From an uncultured Collinsella sp. (GTDB lineage: Bacteria > Actinomycetota > Coriobacteriia > Coriobacteriales > Coriobacteriaceae): a DNA stretch of 64,000 nucleotides. The translations under genes were made by a program, and so were the position numbers. The stretch is from positions 108,163-172,162 of the forward strand of contig CABVDH010000003.1 in the NCBI GenBank assembly GCA_902497065.1, in the 5' to 3' direction. Every line of letters starts with the position of its first letter. Within the stretch, counting starts at the first letter, position 1. Below are positions 16,897 to 25,368 of the stretch, one piece after another. The notes below the pieces were generated by a model. The model was not told the DNA's origin, searched no databases, and was given only the letters and a program-made list of their open reading frames with translations.

Positions 16897-17895
16897 CTAT
16901 TCGCTCGAGCCAGAATCGGTCGTCTCGGACGTGTCGGAACTGTCATCCGAGCTCTCGTCCTTCGTCTTGGTCGCAGCATCGCGCGACGTTCCCTGCGGCG
17001 TGCTGTTGGCCGTGCTCACGTCCTCATCCGAGGCCGACTGTTCGTCGGTCAGCGAGGTGATGACCAGCACTTCCTCGTTGTTCTCGGCCGTGGTCTGAGC
17101 GCGCACCACAATGGTGTAGTACACGTCGTTTGCCGATTTCTCAACCGACGAGACGGTGCCAAGCGGAAGGCCCTTGGGGAACACGCCACCGATGCCAGAG
17201 GTCACGATGATATCGCCAACCTTAACATCGGAGTCGACGCTCACGTACTCAAGACGCAGCGTGCCGTCAGCCTGACCCTGCAGCATACCCTGGGCGCGCG
17301 TGTCCTGCACCATGGCGGACACGCCCGAGTTCTCGTCGCCAATCAGGCGCACGGTAGAGGTCTTGGCCGATACCTCGATAATCTGGCCGATAACACCGGC
17401 AGAACTCGTCACGGGCATGTTGATGGTAAGGCCGTCGGCAGAGCCCTTGTCGATGGTAACGGTCGAGGTCCAGGCATCGCCGGAGGCACCAACGATACGA
17501 GCTGCGGTCGATTTGAGGTTGTAGGTCGATTGCAGCCCGACCAGGCCCTCCAGGCGCTCGGCAGTCTTTTGAGCCTCAGAAAGCTCGGCGACCTTAGAGG
17601 TCAGCTCCTCATTTTGCTTCTTGAGCTCGTCGAGCGTGTCCTGCGACGCCGTTAGGTTAGAGAACACGTTGCCAATCGCATTGAAGGGAGCCGCCACAGC
17701 CGAGCCCACAAAGCGCACCGGAGAGGTAATCGTCGTTACGCCCGAACGCACGGCATGAATCGGCCCTGCCTCGCCCTCGCGGATGTAAAACGTGAGCAGC
17801 AACACCGAAATCAGGCTGAAAACAATCAACGGGCGCATACCCGTTGATTGTCGCTTGGTATTCAGATTTGTGGAGAAACCCGAAGATCGTGCCAA
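16897..17895 (-). CDS. mreC: Rod shape-determining protein MreC
   Basis: MreC is a bitopic scaffold linking cytoplasmic MreB to the periplasmic synthetic enzymes. The 332-residue protein has a basic N-terminus, one membrane segment (PLIVFSLISVLLLTFYIREG), a coiled coil (about residues 80-115, TLDELKKQNEELTSKVAELS) and the MreC beta domain (VTIDKGSADGLTINMPV, VRLIGDENSGVSAMVQDTRA, VTSGIGGVFPKGLPLGTVSS). A Ser/Thr/Asp-rich tail of about 50 residues (SDDSSDTSETTDSGSSE) is an addition. It starts 21 bases after the mreB stop. Confidence 0.95.
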   Translation of the reverse strand: MARSSGFSTNLNTKRQSTGMRPLIVFSLISVLLLTFYIREGEAGPIHAVRSGVTTITSPVRFVGSAVAAPFNAIGNVFSNLTASQDTLDELKKQNEELTSKVAELSEAQKTAERLEGLVGLQSTYNLKSTAARIVGASGDAWTSTVTIDKGSADGLTINMPVTSSAGVIGQIIEVSAKTSTVRLIGDENSGVSAMVQDTRAQGMLQGQADGTLRLEYVSVDSDVKVGDIIVTSGIGGVFPKGLPLGTVSSVEKSANDVYYTIVVRAQTTAENNEEVLVITSLTDEQSASDEDVSTANSTPQGTSRDAATKTKDESSDDSSDTSETTDSGSSE

Positions 17896-17916
17896 ATGGA
17901 ATCCACCTTTTGGAAA

Positions 17917-18960
17917 TTAAGCATTGGTCTGGACGAAGCCGCCATCAAACGCATTGGCCTCGAGCACGCGGGCACAGCCGTTAACGACGTTATCGAGCGC
18001 CGTGGGGCTGACGTTGACCGAAACACCGGTCTCATCGCGCAGGCGCACGTCGAGACCGCGCAGCAGCGCGCCGCCACCAGTCAGCAAAATGCCGTAGTAC
18101 ATAAGGTCCGAGGCGAGATCGGGAGGCGTAGCGTCGAGTGCGTCCTTGACGGCCTTGGCCATCTCGTCGAGCGGCTTGTTGAGCGCGCGACGAATCTCCT
18201 CACTCTCGATGCGCACGGTCTTGGGCAGACCCGTGATCACGTCGCGGCCGTTGACCTCGACGTCGAGCTCGTCCTTGAGCGGCACGGCGGAGCCGACCTT
18301 GATCTTAATGTCCTCTGCCGTACGCTCGCCGATGGCCAAGTTGTAGGCATCACGAACGTGCGTGAGGATGGCCTGATCGAACTCGTCGCCGGCAATACGG
18401 ATGGACTGCGAGACGACGATGCCACCCATAGCGATAACGGCAACCTCGGTGGTACCGCCGCCGATGTCGATGACCATGGAGCCGGTGGGTTCCTCGACGG
18501 GCAGGTCGGCGCCGATAGCGGCGGCCATGGGCTCTTCGATCAGATAGGCCTGGCGGGCGCCGGCCTGGATCGTGGCCTCAAAGACGGCACGCTTCTCGAC
18601 CGACGTGACACCGGAGGGAACGCAGACGACAACGCGCGGACGCGGGGTCCACGGATAGCGCTTCTCAGACGCCTTGTCGATAAAGTAACGGAGCATGGCC
18701 TCGGTAACATCGAAGTCGGCGATGACGCCGTCCTTCAGGGGACGAACGGCCACGATGTTGCCGGGCGTACGGCCGAGCATGCGCTTTGCCTCGATACCGA
18801 CCGCCAGGATGCGCTCGTCGTTCTTGTCGATGGCGACAACAGAGGGCTCGCGAATGACGATGCCCTTGCCGCGCACGGAGACAAGCGTATTTGCGGTGCC
18901 GAGGTCGATGGCAAGATCGCCCGCATAGCTACCGAAGAACATATCCATCAAAGAAAACAA
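17917..18960 (-). CDS. mreB: Rod shape-determining protein MreB
   Basis: MreB is the bacterial actin that guides lateral wall synthesis. The 347-residue protein carries AIDLGTANTLVSVRGKGIVI (phosphate 1), IDIGGGTTEVAVIAMGG (phosphate 2), GDEFDQAI and LLTGGGALLRGLD (adenosine site). The likely start is TTG at 18960 with AGGAG five bases before it; an ATG at 18948 is an alternative. It heads mreB-mreC-mreD-mrdA-rodA. Confidence 0.97.
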   Translation of the reverse strand: MFSLMDMFFGSYAGDLAIDLGTANTLVSVRGKGIVIREPSVVAIDKNDERILAVGIEAKRMLGRTPGNIVAVRPLKDGVIADFDVTEAMLRYFIDKASEKRYPWTPRPRVVVCVPSGVTSVEKRAVFEATIQAGARQAYLIEEPMAAAIGADLPVEEPTGSMVIDIGGGTTEVAVIAMGGIVVSQSIRIAGDEFDQAILTHVRDAYNLAIGERTAEDIKIKVGSAVPLKDELDVEVNGRDVITGLPKTVRIESEEIRRALNKPLDEMAKAVKDALDATPPDLASDLMYYGILLTGGGALLRGLDVRLRDETGVSVNVSPTALDNVVNGCARVLEANAFDGGFVQTNA

Positions 18961-19020
18961 CGCAACTCCTGATGTGTTGGATGATTGCTGGAAAACTACT
19001 AGCTCATCATACTAGCGCAA

Positions 19021-19053
19021 GCCCGGCACCTCACTTGCGGTGAAGCGCCGGGC
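19021..19053 (-). terminator. Probable terminator between the TPR gene and mreB
   Basis: GCCCGGC (19021-19027) pairs with GCCGGGC (19047-19053), and an inner TCAC/GGTGA pairing extends the hairpin. Only a weak T-rich stretch follows on the minus strand, so termination may be partial. Confidence 0.5.
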
Positions 19054-19075
19054 AAAGCTAAATCCCATAAGGTCA

Positions 19076-20380
19076 CTACTGGTTGTCAGCAGCCGAGAAA
19101 TCCATATCGAGCGAGGAAACGGCCCAGCCGATATGGTTGTCGGAGCGCACGAACTTGACGGTGTACTCCTGCTCGCCGCCCTTGGACAGCGATGCTTTCA
19201 CCTTGGCGGTCGTCTCGGTCATGGACTGATCCATGCCCTCGACGGACACGGTGGCACCCTGCGGAATCGAGGAGATGATCATCGACTTGGCGTCCTCGGA
19301 CAGGCTCGAGGCCAGGCAAGACTCGGCCTTTGCGGTGTCACCGTCGCCGGCAGCCTGGAACAGATCGGTAACGACAGACTCCTGGGACGGGAAGCCAAAG
19401 CCGCGCGTGTAGGCAAAGCCCAGACCGCCCGCGGCGATCAAAATGAGCAGAAGCAGCACGATGAAGACTTTGAGACCCGTGTGGCGATGGCGACGACGGA
19501 CCTTGGCCTGCTTACGATCCTGACGGTCCTGCTGGACCATCTCGGACTCGGACAGCGTAAAGAAGCCGGTGTCCGAGGGATCGGGCATAAACTGACCGGT
19601 CGCGCCCGTAGGATCGAGCGGATCGACGGCAGGAGCGTCCATCGCGGGCGCCGGAGCCGTGGCCATAGCCGTCTGAGCAGACAGTGCGGCAAGCGAATCA
19701 TGCACGCGGGCAAGCTCATCGGCCTGCTCGGAAGTGAGCTGGTAGATGCCATCGGCAGTAGCGGCGTTAAAGGCGTCGAGTGCGTCGGAGGGACGGCCGG
19801 CGGCAGAAAGCGCCTGACCCATGCCGGCATTGAGCGCACGCGTGTCGTCGCGGGGGCCGGCAAAGTCGATAGCCGTACGGTAGGTCTCCACGGCATCCGC
19901 CGGACGGCCGAGCTTAATGAAGCAACGACCGAGCTCGCCGAGTGCGGCGGCAGGAGCCGGATTGGCGCCGTCGATGGCAGCCTGACGGAAGGCAGTACCC
20001 GCGTTGGCATAGTCGCCCGACTGGAACAGCGCATTGCCCAGACCCAGATAGGCCTTGAACGGCGTGGCATAGGAAGCATCCTGCGTAGCAGCAGAGAACG
20101 CCTGGGCGGCCGTCGTGTAGTCGCCCACGGCGGCGAGCGCCTTGCCGCGGTTGGTGAGCAGCGCGCCGCGCTTGCCGTAGGTGCCGTCGTTGAGGGCGGC
20201 AGCATAAGCCTCGGCGGCCTCGGCATACATGCCCAGGTGCATCAAGGCGTTGCCACGAAGGTGATCGGCCTCGCCCATAATCTCATCGGGAGTCTTTGCC
20301 GCCCCAAGCATCTGGGCTGCAGCGGAAAAATCACCCGCGCGGTAAGCGGCGCGGCCCTGTTGGATCAGCTGGCTATTCAA
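19076..20380 (-). CDS. Membrane-anchored tetratricopeptide-repeat protein
   Basis: The 434-residue protein has TPR-like helical pairs over residues about 1-215 (AYRAGDFSAAAQMLGAAKTP, ALFQSGDYANAGTAFRQAAI, CFIKLGRPADAVETYRTAID). An acidic/proline linker and a basic stretch (KQAKVRRRHRHTGLK) follow, then one membrane helix (VFIVLLLLILIAAGGLGFAY) and an extracytoplasmic domain of about 100 residues (SVVTDLFQAAGDGDTAKAES) that resembles small DUF4878-type folds. Topology is repeats inside, small domain outside. It follows ppiB by 11 bases. No specific partner can be named. Confidence 0.8.
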   Translation of the reverse strand: MNSQLIQQGRAAYRAGDFSAAAQMLGAAKTPDEIMGEADHLRGNALMHLGMYAEAAEAYAAALNDGTYGKRGALLTNRGKALAAVGDYTTAAQAFSAATQDASYATPFKAYLGLGNALFQSGDYANAGTAFRQAAIDGANPAPAAALGELGRCFIKLGRPADAVETYRTAIDFAGPRDDTRALNAGMGQALSAAGRPSDALDAFNAATADGIYQLTSEQADELARVHDSLAALSAQTAMATAPAPAMDAPAVDPLDPTGATGQFMPDPSDTGFFTLSESEMVQQDRQDRKQAKVRRRHRHTGLKVFIVLLLLILIAAGGLGFAYTRGFGFPSQESVVTDLFQAAGDGDTAKAESCLASSLSEDAKSMIISSIPQGATVSVEGMDQSMTETTAKVKASLSKGGEQEYTVKFVRSDNHIGWAVSSLDMDFSAADNQ

Positions 20381-20391
20381 GGAAATCCCCT

Positions 20392-20934
20392 TTACTCGTG
20401 AACGATCTCGACATGGACGATCTCGTCGCCGGCACGCAGCTGCGAAATCACATCGAGACCCTCGACCGTGGTACCAAAGACGGTGTAACCGGAATCGAGG
20501 TTATGCTGGGCACCCAAGCAGAAGTAGAACTGCGAACCCGCGGAATCGGGATCCATGGAGCGTGCCATGGCAAGGGCACCATCGACATGGCTGTTGCGCG
20601 GATTGGTGGCAAACTCGCCCTTGATGCAGTAGCCGGGACCACCGGTACCGGGCATGCCGTCGGGGCCCTCAAGACCGGCAGCGACGTCGGCGCCGGACAT
20701 ATCGCGGGTATTGGGGTCGCCGCCCTGAATGACAAAGCCGGGCACATAGCGATGGAACTTAAGGCCATCATAGAAGCCCATCGTAGAAAGCTCGCAGAAG
20801 TTCGCGACATGAATGGGAGCGCCCTCGCCGTCAAACTTGACCTTGATGGTACCCTTCGACGTCTCGATAACGGCGCACTCGTCGCCGGCAAGCTGATACT
20901 CGGGCGTGTAGAGCTCTTTCTTAAAACCAAACAT
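20392..20934 (-). CDS. ppiB: Cyclophilin-type peptidyl-prolyl isomerase
   Basis: This cytoplasmic cyclophilin catalyses proline cis-trans isomerisation. The 180-residue protein has KFHRYVPGFVIQGGDPNTRD (the core FxRxxxxFxxQGGD), GALAMARSMDPDSAGSQFYF and NLDSGYTVFGTTVEGLDVIS. About 15 residues precede the typical core and no signal peptide is present. It leads a two-gene operon with the TPR protein from the promoter at 20974-21003. Confidence 0.95.
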   Translation of the reverse strand: MFGFKKELYTPEYQLAGDECAVIETSKGTIKVKFDGEGAPIHVANFCELSTMGFYDGLKFHRYVPGFVIQGGDPNTRDMSGADVAAGLEGPDGMPGTGGPGYCIKGEFATNPRNSHVDGALAMARSMDPDSAGSQFYFCLGAQHNLDSGYTVFGTTVEGLDVISQLRAGDEIVHVEIVHE

Positions 20935-20973
20935 GTGGTTCCTTCCTCGTGCGTTTAAAGCATATTTGTACGA

Positions 20974-21003
20974 ATTGTAGCAATAAGCATGCGCTTACAT
21001 CAA
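20974..21003 (-). promoter_or_regulatory. Promoter of ppiB and the TPR gene
   Basis: TTGATG (21003-20998) and TACAAT (20979-20974) on the minus strand are 18 bases apart and about 40 bases before the ppiB ATG, whose GAGGAAGG ribosome site is clear. A TAAGC/GCTTA inverted repeat lies in the spacer. Confidence 0.6.
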
Positions 21004-21041
21004 TTGCGCACGTAGGTTATGCCGACTATGGCGAACTAATT

Positions 21042-22184
21042 TTAGGAACGCTGCTGCGGCTTCCAGGAGCCCACGTTGGCGTCGTACTGATTAAGCGCGC
21101 TGTTGCCACCCTGAGCGATGGGCGCCAGGATCTCGCTTTGGTGAGAACTCATCGACTCGCCATCGGGAATGGCCAGCGAGATGTCCCAACTCTGGCAGAT
21201 CACGTCGACGCGCTCATACATCCACTCGGCAAGCTGCTTTAAGTGGGCAATGTCGTCCGTATAGACCGTATCGTCCAGGTACTTAAGGTTGCTGAGCTCA
21301 TCTTGCGTCTTTTTAATCTGGTCGCGCAGGGCGTAAGCACTCTGCGACAGCTCCTGACGGGTGGACAGCGGCGTTCGGAGATAGCCGTTGTTAAAGGAAT
21401 CGATGACCTCGCCGATCTGGTCCTCGTCACCGTAGGACACGATGGTCTGATACAGACCGTCGAGCCTGGTATAGAGCTGATCATCGGTCAGCACGGTTTC
21501 TTCCTGGACCACCTCGGCAGAATCGTCTTGCTTGGTATCGTCCTCAGTCGCCTCGCCCTTTTGGCGCGTGGGGAAGGTGGTTTGTGCAGCTTGGCCAAAC
21601 TGGTCGTAGAAGCCAGGCATGACACCCATGGGATCGGTCGTCACGAACCAATAGGCACCGCCGCAAACGACGGCAAGTACCGCGATGACGATGAGCGGCT
21701 TGGGGATATGACGCTTGTGCTTGTGATAGGCGTCCTCGTCGGGATGCACTTTGCGCTTGGGTTTTTGAGCATCGTCGTGCAGGGAAACGGGCGTGGGAAT
21801 ATCGACCTTGGGGATACCGAAATCCTTATCGAAAGCCGGCAGCACGCAGGTCTCGTTAGGATCGGCGGCGTCCGAAAGAACCGCGGCAGCCGAGGCGGGC
21901 GCATGAGGCACCTCGGTATCGATCTGCTCTTGCGTTAGGCGCGGAAAGCCCGCCGTGCGGCCCGCTGCCAGGTCGGATGCGGCCGCGTCCTCGGAGAGGA
22001 TACCCGGAGCGGGGCGTCCGCATTTGGGACACGTACGATCGTGCGGAGAAAGACGGGCACCGCAGCCCTCACAGAACACGAACTCGATGTGCTCGGGACC
22101 ATCGCCCGGACCCACATAGGCGTTGCAGTAGGGGCAGAACGAGGCGCCGTCCTCGATAGTCTTAAGGCAATGCGGGCAGATCAC
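21042..22184 (-). CDS. Zinc-ribbon membrane protein of unknown function
   Basis: The product of about 380 residues opens with two zinc-ribbon motifs: ICPHCLKTIEDGASFCPYC and FCEGCGARLSPHDRTCPKCG. A low-complexity linker, a basic stretch, one membrane helix (PLIVIAVLAVVCGGAYWFVT) and an extracytoplasmic helical domain (YQTIVSYGDEDQIGEVIDSF, STRQELSQSAYALRDQIKKT) follow. I prefer GTG at 22184 because AAAGAGG lies just before it; the frame stays open upstream to a TTG at 22214. It may be a cell-envelope sensor or assembly factor, but no function is assigned. Confidence 0.75.
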   Translation of the reverse strand: MICPHCLKTIEDGASFCPYCNAYVGPGDGPEHIEFVFCEGCGARLSPHDRTCPKCGRPAPGILSEDAAASDLAAGRTAGFPRLTQEQIDTEVPHAPASAAAVLSDAADPNETCVLPAFDKDFGIPKVDIPTPVSLHDDAQKPKRKVHPDEDAYHKHKRHIPKPLIVIAVLAVVCGGAYWFVTTDPMGVMPGFYDQFGQAAQTTFPTRQKGEATEDDTKQDDSAEVVQEETVLTDDQLYTRLDGLYQTIVSYGDEDQIGEVIDSFNNGYLRTPLSTRQELSQSAYALRDQIKKTQDELSNLKYLDDTVYTDDIAHLKQLAEWMYERVDVICQSWDISLAIPDGESMSSHQSEILAPIAQGGNSALNQYDANVGSWKPQQRS

Positions 22185-22287
22185 GGCATCCTCTTTTCGA
22201 AGCAATTCAAACAATCGAGGTTAGAGCATAACATCGCCACGGCCCCACAGGAACAAGGCACCAATTCAACATCGCCAGGGCGCGTAG

Positions 22288-25026
22288 CTACTTCTTCTTT
22301 TTGCTTGGCATCGAGACTTTGATGCCTTGGGCGGACTTGGTCACACGAGAGCGCTTAGCTCCGGTACTCTTCTTTTTCTTGGGCTGGGCCTGGGCCACGC
22401 CCTCGAGTGCGCGGGCCTCGGCCTCGCGAGCGGTGCGATCTTCGCGGCGCTGCGCCATGTCGGCGGCGACGCGCTTGGCAAAACGTTCGGCCGTCGAGCC
22501 CGTCGAGCTCACCTTGCCGCCACCGCGACCCAGGCGGACGCGCACACCGCGGCCAAAACCAGTTGCGGCATGACGACGACGCGGCTTGAGCGAATCCATC
22601 ATCGTGGCGAGCTTAAAGAACACCGAGCAGGTAAAGACCACGATAACAGCCAAGATAACCATCTGGCCCATCGACAGGTTGGCAATAGACAGCAGCTCCG
22701 GGAATCCGATAACGCCCACCAGGATGCCGGCGACTACAAACACAAAGAGCACCACACGTAAGGGCGTGAGCGGCTGCGAGATGCGCCAGATTAGGCTGAC
22801 GCTCGCCGCGCACGACGTAAGCAGGCACATCGTAGACAGCGTGAGCTGGCTAAAGCCAAACACGCGCGCCACAAAGATATCGAGCGCCGCAGCCAAAATG
22901 ACCGCAATCGACGCCGGCAGTGCACGCTTGAGTACGTTCGTCAAAAACGCACCCTTCACACGAGCATTGTTGGGCTCCAGGCCCAACACAAAGCCCGGCG
23001 CGCCGATGCAGAAGAAGTTAATGAGCGTCATCTGGATGGGCTCGAAGGGGTACGGCGGCAGCGCGATACACAGCGCCGCCAGGCCCATCGAGAACAGCGT
23101 CTTGGTCAGGAACAGTGAGGCCGAACGCTGCAGGTTGTTGATGGAGCGACGGCCCTCGGCCACCACGGCGGGCATCGAGGCAAAATCGTTGTCGACGAGT
23201 ACGATCTCGGCCACGTTGCGCGCGGCATCGGAGCCGGCCGCCATGGCGACGGAGCAGTCGGCCTCCTTGAGCGCCAGCACGTCGTTGACGCCGTCGCCCG
23301 TCATGGCCACGGTGTGCTCGCGGCGCTTGAGCGCCTGCACGAGCTCACGCTTCTGCTGCGGGGTCACACGACCAAAGACATGGTAGCGGTCCACTGCGGC
23401 ATCGAGCTTGGCCGGCGTATCGAGCGTCGTAGCGTCCACATAAGCGTCCGCCCCCGGCACGCCCACCACGCGCGCGATCGACGACACCGTACGCGGGTCG
23501 TCGCCACTGATCACGTTGAGGGTCACGCCCTGCTCGTTAAAGTAGCCGATGGTCTCGGCCGCCGAGGTACGAATCTCGTCGCGGATGGTCACAAAGCCCA
23601 CGGGCTCGGCCTCGCCCACCATATCGCCATCGGGCGTAAAGCCGTCCACGCGCGCCACCACGAGCACGCGGCAGGTATCGGCAAGCTCGGCGACACGGTT
23701 CTCGACCTGGGCAAAAACACGATCAGAGAGCACAAACTGCGCCGCACCCATCACATAGGAGCCCTGCGCAAACGAAGCGCCGCTCCATTTTTTAGACGAC
23801 GAGAATGGAATGACCGACAGCGGCTCGGACACCTCGACCGGGCGATCGGCGTAATAGTTGAGCAGCGCCTGGCATGTCTCGTTGGCATCGGCCGAGGTCG
23901 CACGTGCCACGTTAGCCAGCGCAAAATCGAGCACTGTGGTATCGACGGGAACAGCCGCCTCGTCCGAGTCCACGCCAAAGCCAACACCCTCAACAGGCAG
24001 CGGGTAGGTGCCCTCGACCTCCATACGACCCGAGGTAATGGTGCCCGTCTTGTCTAGGCACAGTACGTCGACGCGAGCGAGCGTCTCGATGCAGTAGAGC
24101 TGCTGCGCCAGCACCTTGCGGCGGGCCAGGCGCACCGTGGCGATGGCGAGCACCGACGAGGTCAGCAGCACCAGGCCTTGCGGGATCATGCCCAGCAGGG
24201 CGCCCACCGTGGACAGCAACGCCGACGAAGGCACATGACCAGCCAACAGCTCGGAGAAGCACCATGAAAGCGCACTATCGCCCGGGGTTCCCGCGGCATC
24301 CCACAGCTCGCTCACACTCGAGGCAAACAACGCCAAACCGAGCGGGATCATGATGATGCTCGCAAAGCGCACGATGGCGTTAAGCGCGTTCATGATCTCG
24401 GAATTGACCTTTTTGACGTACTTCGCCTCGTTATTAATTTTAGCCACGTAGTTGTCGGCGCCGACATGGATTACGCGGGCGCGCAGCAGGCCCGAGTCGA
24501 TAAAGCTGCCGCTCATGAGCTCGGAACCGGGCTGTTTCTTAATAAGGTCGCTCTCGCCCGTCAGCAGGCTCTCGTTCACGAGCGCCTCGCCCGAAACCAC
24601 CACGGCGTCAGCGGGAATCTGGTCGCCGCGCCCCAGGCGGATGATGTCGTCGAGCACGATCTGGTCCAGGTCGAGCTCCACCTCGGCGCCGTCGCGCACC
24701 GCGATGGCCTTCTTGGAGGTCAGCAGCGTGAGCTTATCGACCATCTTCTTGGACCGCATGGATTGAATGACGCCAATAGCGGTATTGAGGAACACCACAA
24801 ACAGGAACGTCAGGTTCTTAAACGAACCGGTCAAAATGACCAGGAACGCCAAGATCACGTTGATCAAATTGAACAGCGTGCAGAGGTTCTCGATGATGAG
24901 CTCTTTGACCGACTTGGTCTTGAGCTCCATGTTGCGGTTGATCTTACCGGCGGCGATGCGCTCCTCAACCTCGGCGGTCGAGAGTCCGCGCTCGATATCC
25001 GTTGCTGCCATACCACGTCCCATCAC
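22288..25026 (-). CDS. P-type cation-transporting ATPase (CtpE-like)
   Basis: The 912-residue protein is a P-type ATPase: TGES dephosphorylation loop (LLTGESDLIKKQ), phosphorylation motif CLDKTGTITSGRMEVEG with the catalytic Asp, nucleotide-domain SSSKKWSGASF, and hinge AMTGDGVNDVLALKEADCSV. There are about 10 membrane segments; helix 4 carries MIPQGL. The short N-terminus without heavy-metal domains and the overall pattern resemble the actinobacterial CtpE group (calcium uptake), though the ion is not proven. A Lys/Arg-rich tail of about 90 residues follows the last helices. Starts at 25026 (GTG), 25023 or 25011 (ATG) are possible. Confidence 0.88.
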   Translation of the reverse strand: MMGRGMAATDIERGLSTAEVEERIAAGKINRNMELKTKSVKELIIENLCTLFNLINVILAFLVILTGSFKNLTFLFVVFLNTAIGVIQSMRSKKMVDKLTLLTSKKAIAVRDGAEVELDLDQIVLDDIIRLGRGDQIPADAVVVSGEALVNESLLTGESDLIKKQPGSELMSGSFIDSGLLRARVIHVGADNYVAKINNEAKYVKKVNSEIMNALNAIVRFASIIMIPLGLALFASSVSELWDAAGTPGDSALSWCFSELLAGHVPSSALLSTVGALLGMIPQGLVLLTSSVLAIATVRLARRKVLAQQLYCIETLARVDVLCLDKTGTITSGRMEVEGTYPLPVEGVGFGVDSDEAAVPVDTTVLDFALANVARATSADANETCQALLNYYADRPVEVSEPLSVIPFSSSKKWSGASFAQGSYVMGAAQFVLSDRVFAQVENRVAELADTCRVLVVARVDGFTPDGDMVGEAEPVGFVTIRDEIRTSAAETIGYFNEQGVTLNVISGDDPRTVSSIARVVGVPGADAYVDATTLDTPAKLDAAVDRYHVFGRVTPQQKRELVQALKRREHTVAMTGDGVNDVLALKEADCSVAMAAGSDAARNVAEIVLVDNDFASMPAVVAEGRRSINNLQRSASLFLTKTLFSMGLAALCIALPPYPFEPIQMTLINFFCIGAPGFVLGLEPNNARVKGAFLTNVLKRALPASIAVILAAALDIFVARVFGFSQLTLSTMCLLTSCAASVSLIWRISQPLTPLRVVLFVFVVAGILVGVIGFPELLSIANLSMGQMVILAVIVVFTCSVFFKLATMMDSLKPRRRHAATGFGRGVRVRLGRGGGKVSSTGSTAERFAKRVAADMAQRREDRTAREAEARALEGVAQAQPKKKKSTGAKRSRVTKSAQGIKVSMPSKKKK

Positions 25027-25041
25027 GTCGCGTCGGTATAA

Positions 25042-25076
25042 GAAAAACCGCCCGGACCATGCGAGGTTCGGACGGT
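25042..25076 (-). terminator. Intrinsic terminator of tRNA-Arg(CCG)
   Basis: A 12-pair stem with one mismatch and one G-T pair (25047-25058 with 25065-25076, 6-base loop) is followed on the minus strand by TTTTTCTTA. It ends the tRNA transcript only 16 bases before the P-type ATPase start region. Confidence 0.8.
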
Positions 25077-25087
25077 CTTACGTTCGA

Positions 25088-25164
25088 TGGTGCCCCATGT
25101 TGGATTCGAACCAACGGCCTTCTGCTCCGGAGGCAGACGCTCTAATCCCCTGAGCTAATAGGGC
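25088..25164 (-). tRNA. tRNA-Arg, anticodon CCG
   Basis: The cloverleaf is complete: acceptor GCCCTAT with ATGGGGC (one G-U), D arm with GCTC/GAGC, anticodon stem TCTGC/GCAGA around loop CTCCGGA (anticodon CCG, reads CGG), T arm GTTGG/CCAAC with TTCGAAT, discriminator A and an encoded CCA end. Confidence 0.95.
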
Positions 25165-25239
25165 CAACATTTGGCATTATACCCAAGTGCACCACGGGCT
25201 ATCAAAATAAAAGAAAAAGCTTTGCAATTCCGAGGAAGA

Positions 25240-25335
25240 CGAGCCGCAACGGCCCACTTTAGAAGGCAAAAGCGAGTCAGATAGTATAAACTCTCATGCA
25301 CCATATATACACGGCTCGCGATGCGGGCCGTTTTT
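25240..25335 (+). promoter_or_regulatory. Candidate transcription attenuator in the aro operon leader
   Basis: A strong intrinsic terminator (stem 25311-25319 with 25323-25331, nine pairs including one G-U, GAT loop, then TTTTT) lies 5' of aroF although no + strand gene precedes it. Two upstream segments can pair with its arms instead: CGAGCCG (25240-25246) with CGGCTCG (25312-25318), and CGGCCC (25250-25255) with GGGCCG (25325-25330). TTTAGA (25258) and TAGTAT (25282) could be a promoter, but that start would leave out the upstream arms, so a promoter further upstream would be needed for the switch. Confidence 0.45.
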
Positions 25336-25358
25336 GCAAAAGTTATCCATCGAGGTGA
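25296..25358 (+). CDS. Possible 20-codon leader peptide upstream of aroF
   Basis: An ATG at 25296 opens a 20-codon frame (MHHIYTARDAGRFCKSYPSR) ending TGA at 25356-25358, 10 bases before the aroF ATG. It runs through the terminator hairpin and contains two Tyr and one Phe codons, so ribosome position could influence the hairpin. No clear ribosome site precedes it. It may be chance; low confidence. Confidence 0.25.
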   Translation: MHHIYTARDAGRFCKSYPSR

Positions 25359-25368
25359 GAGGCACACC

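Noticed and set aside
25165..25368. T-box riboswitch controlling the aro operon.
   Set aside because: The leader is short, and I found no T-box consensus sequence nor a Stem I; only a terminator and possible alternative pairings are visible.
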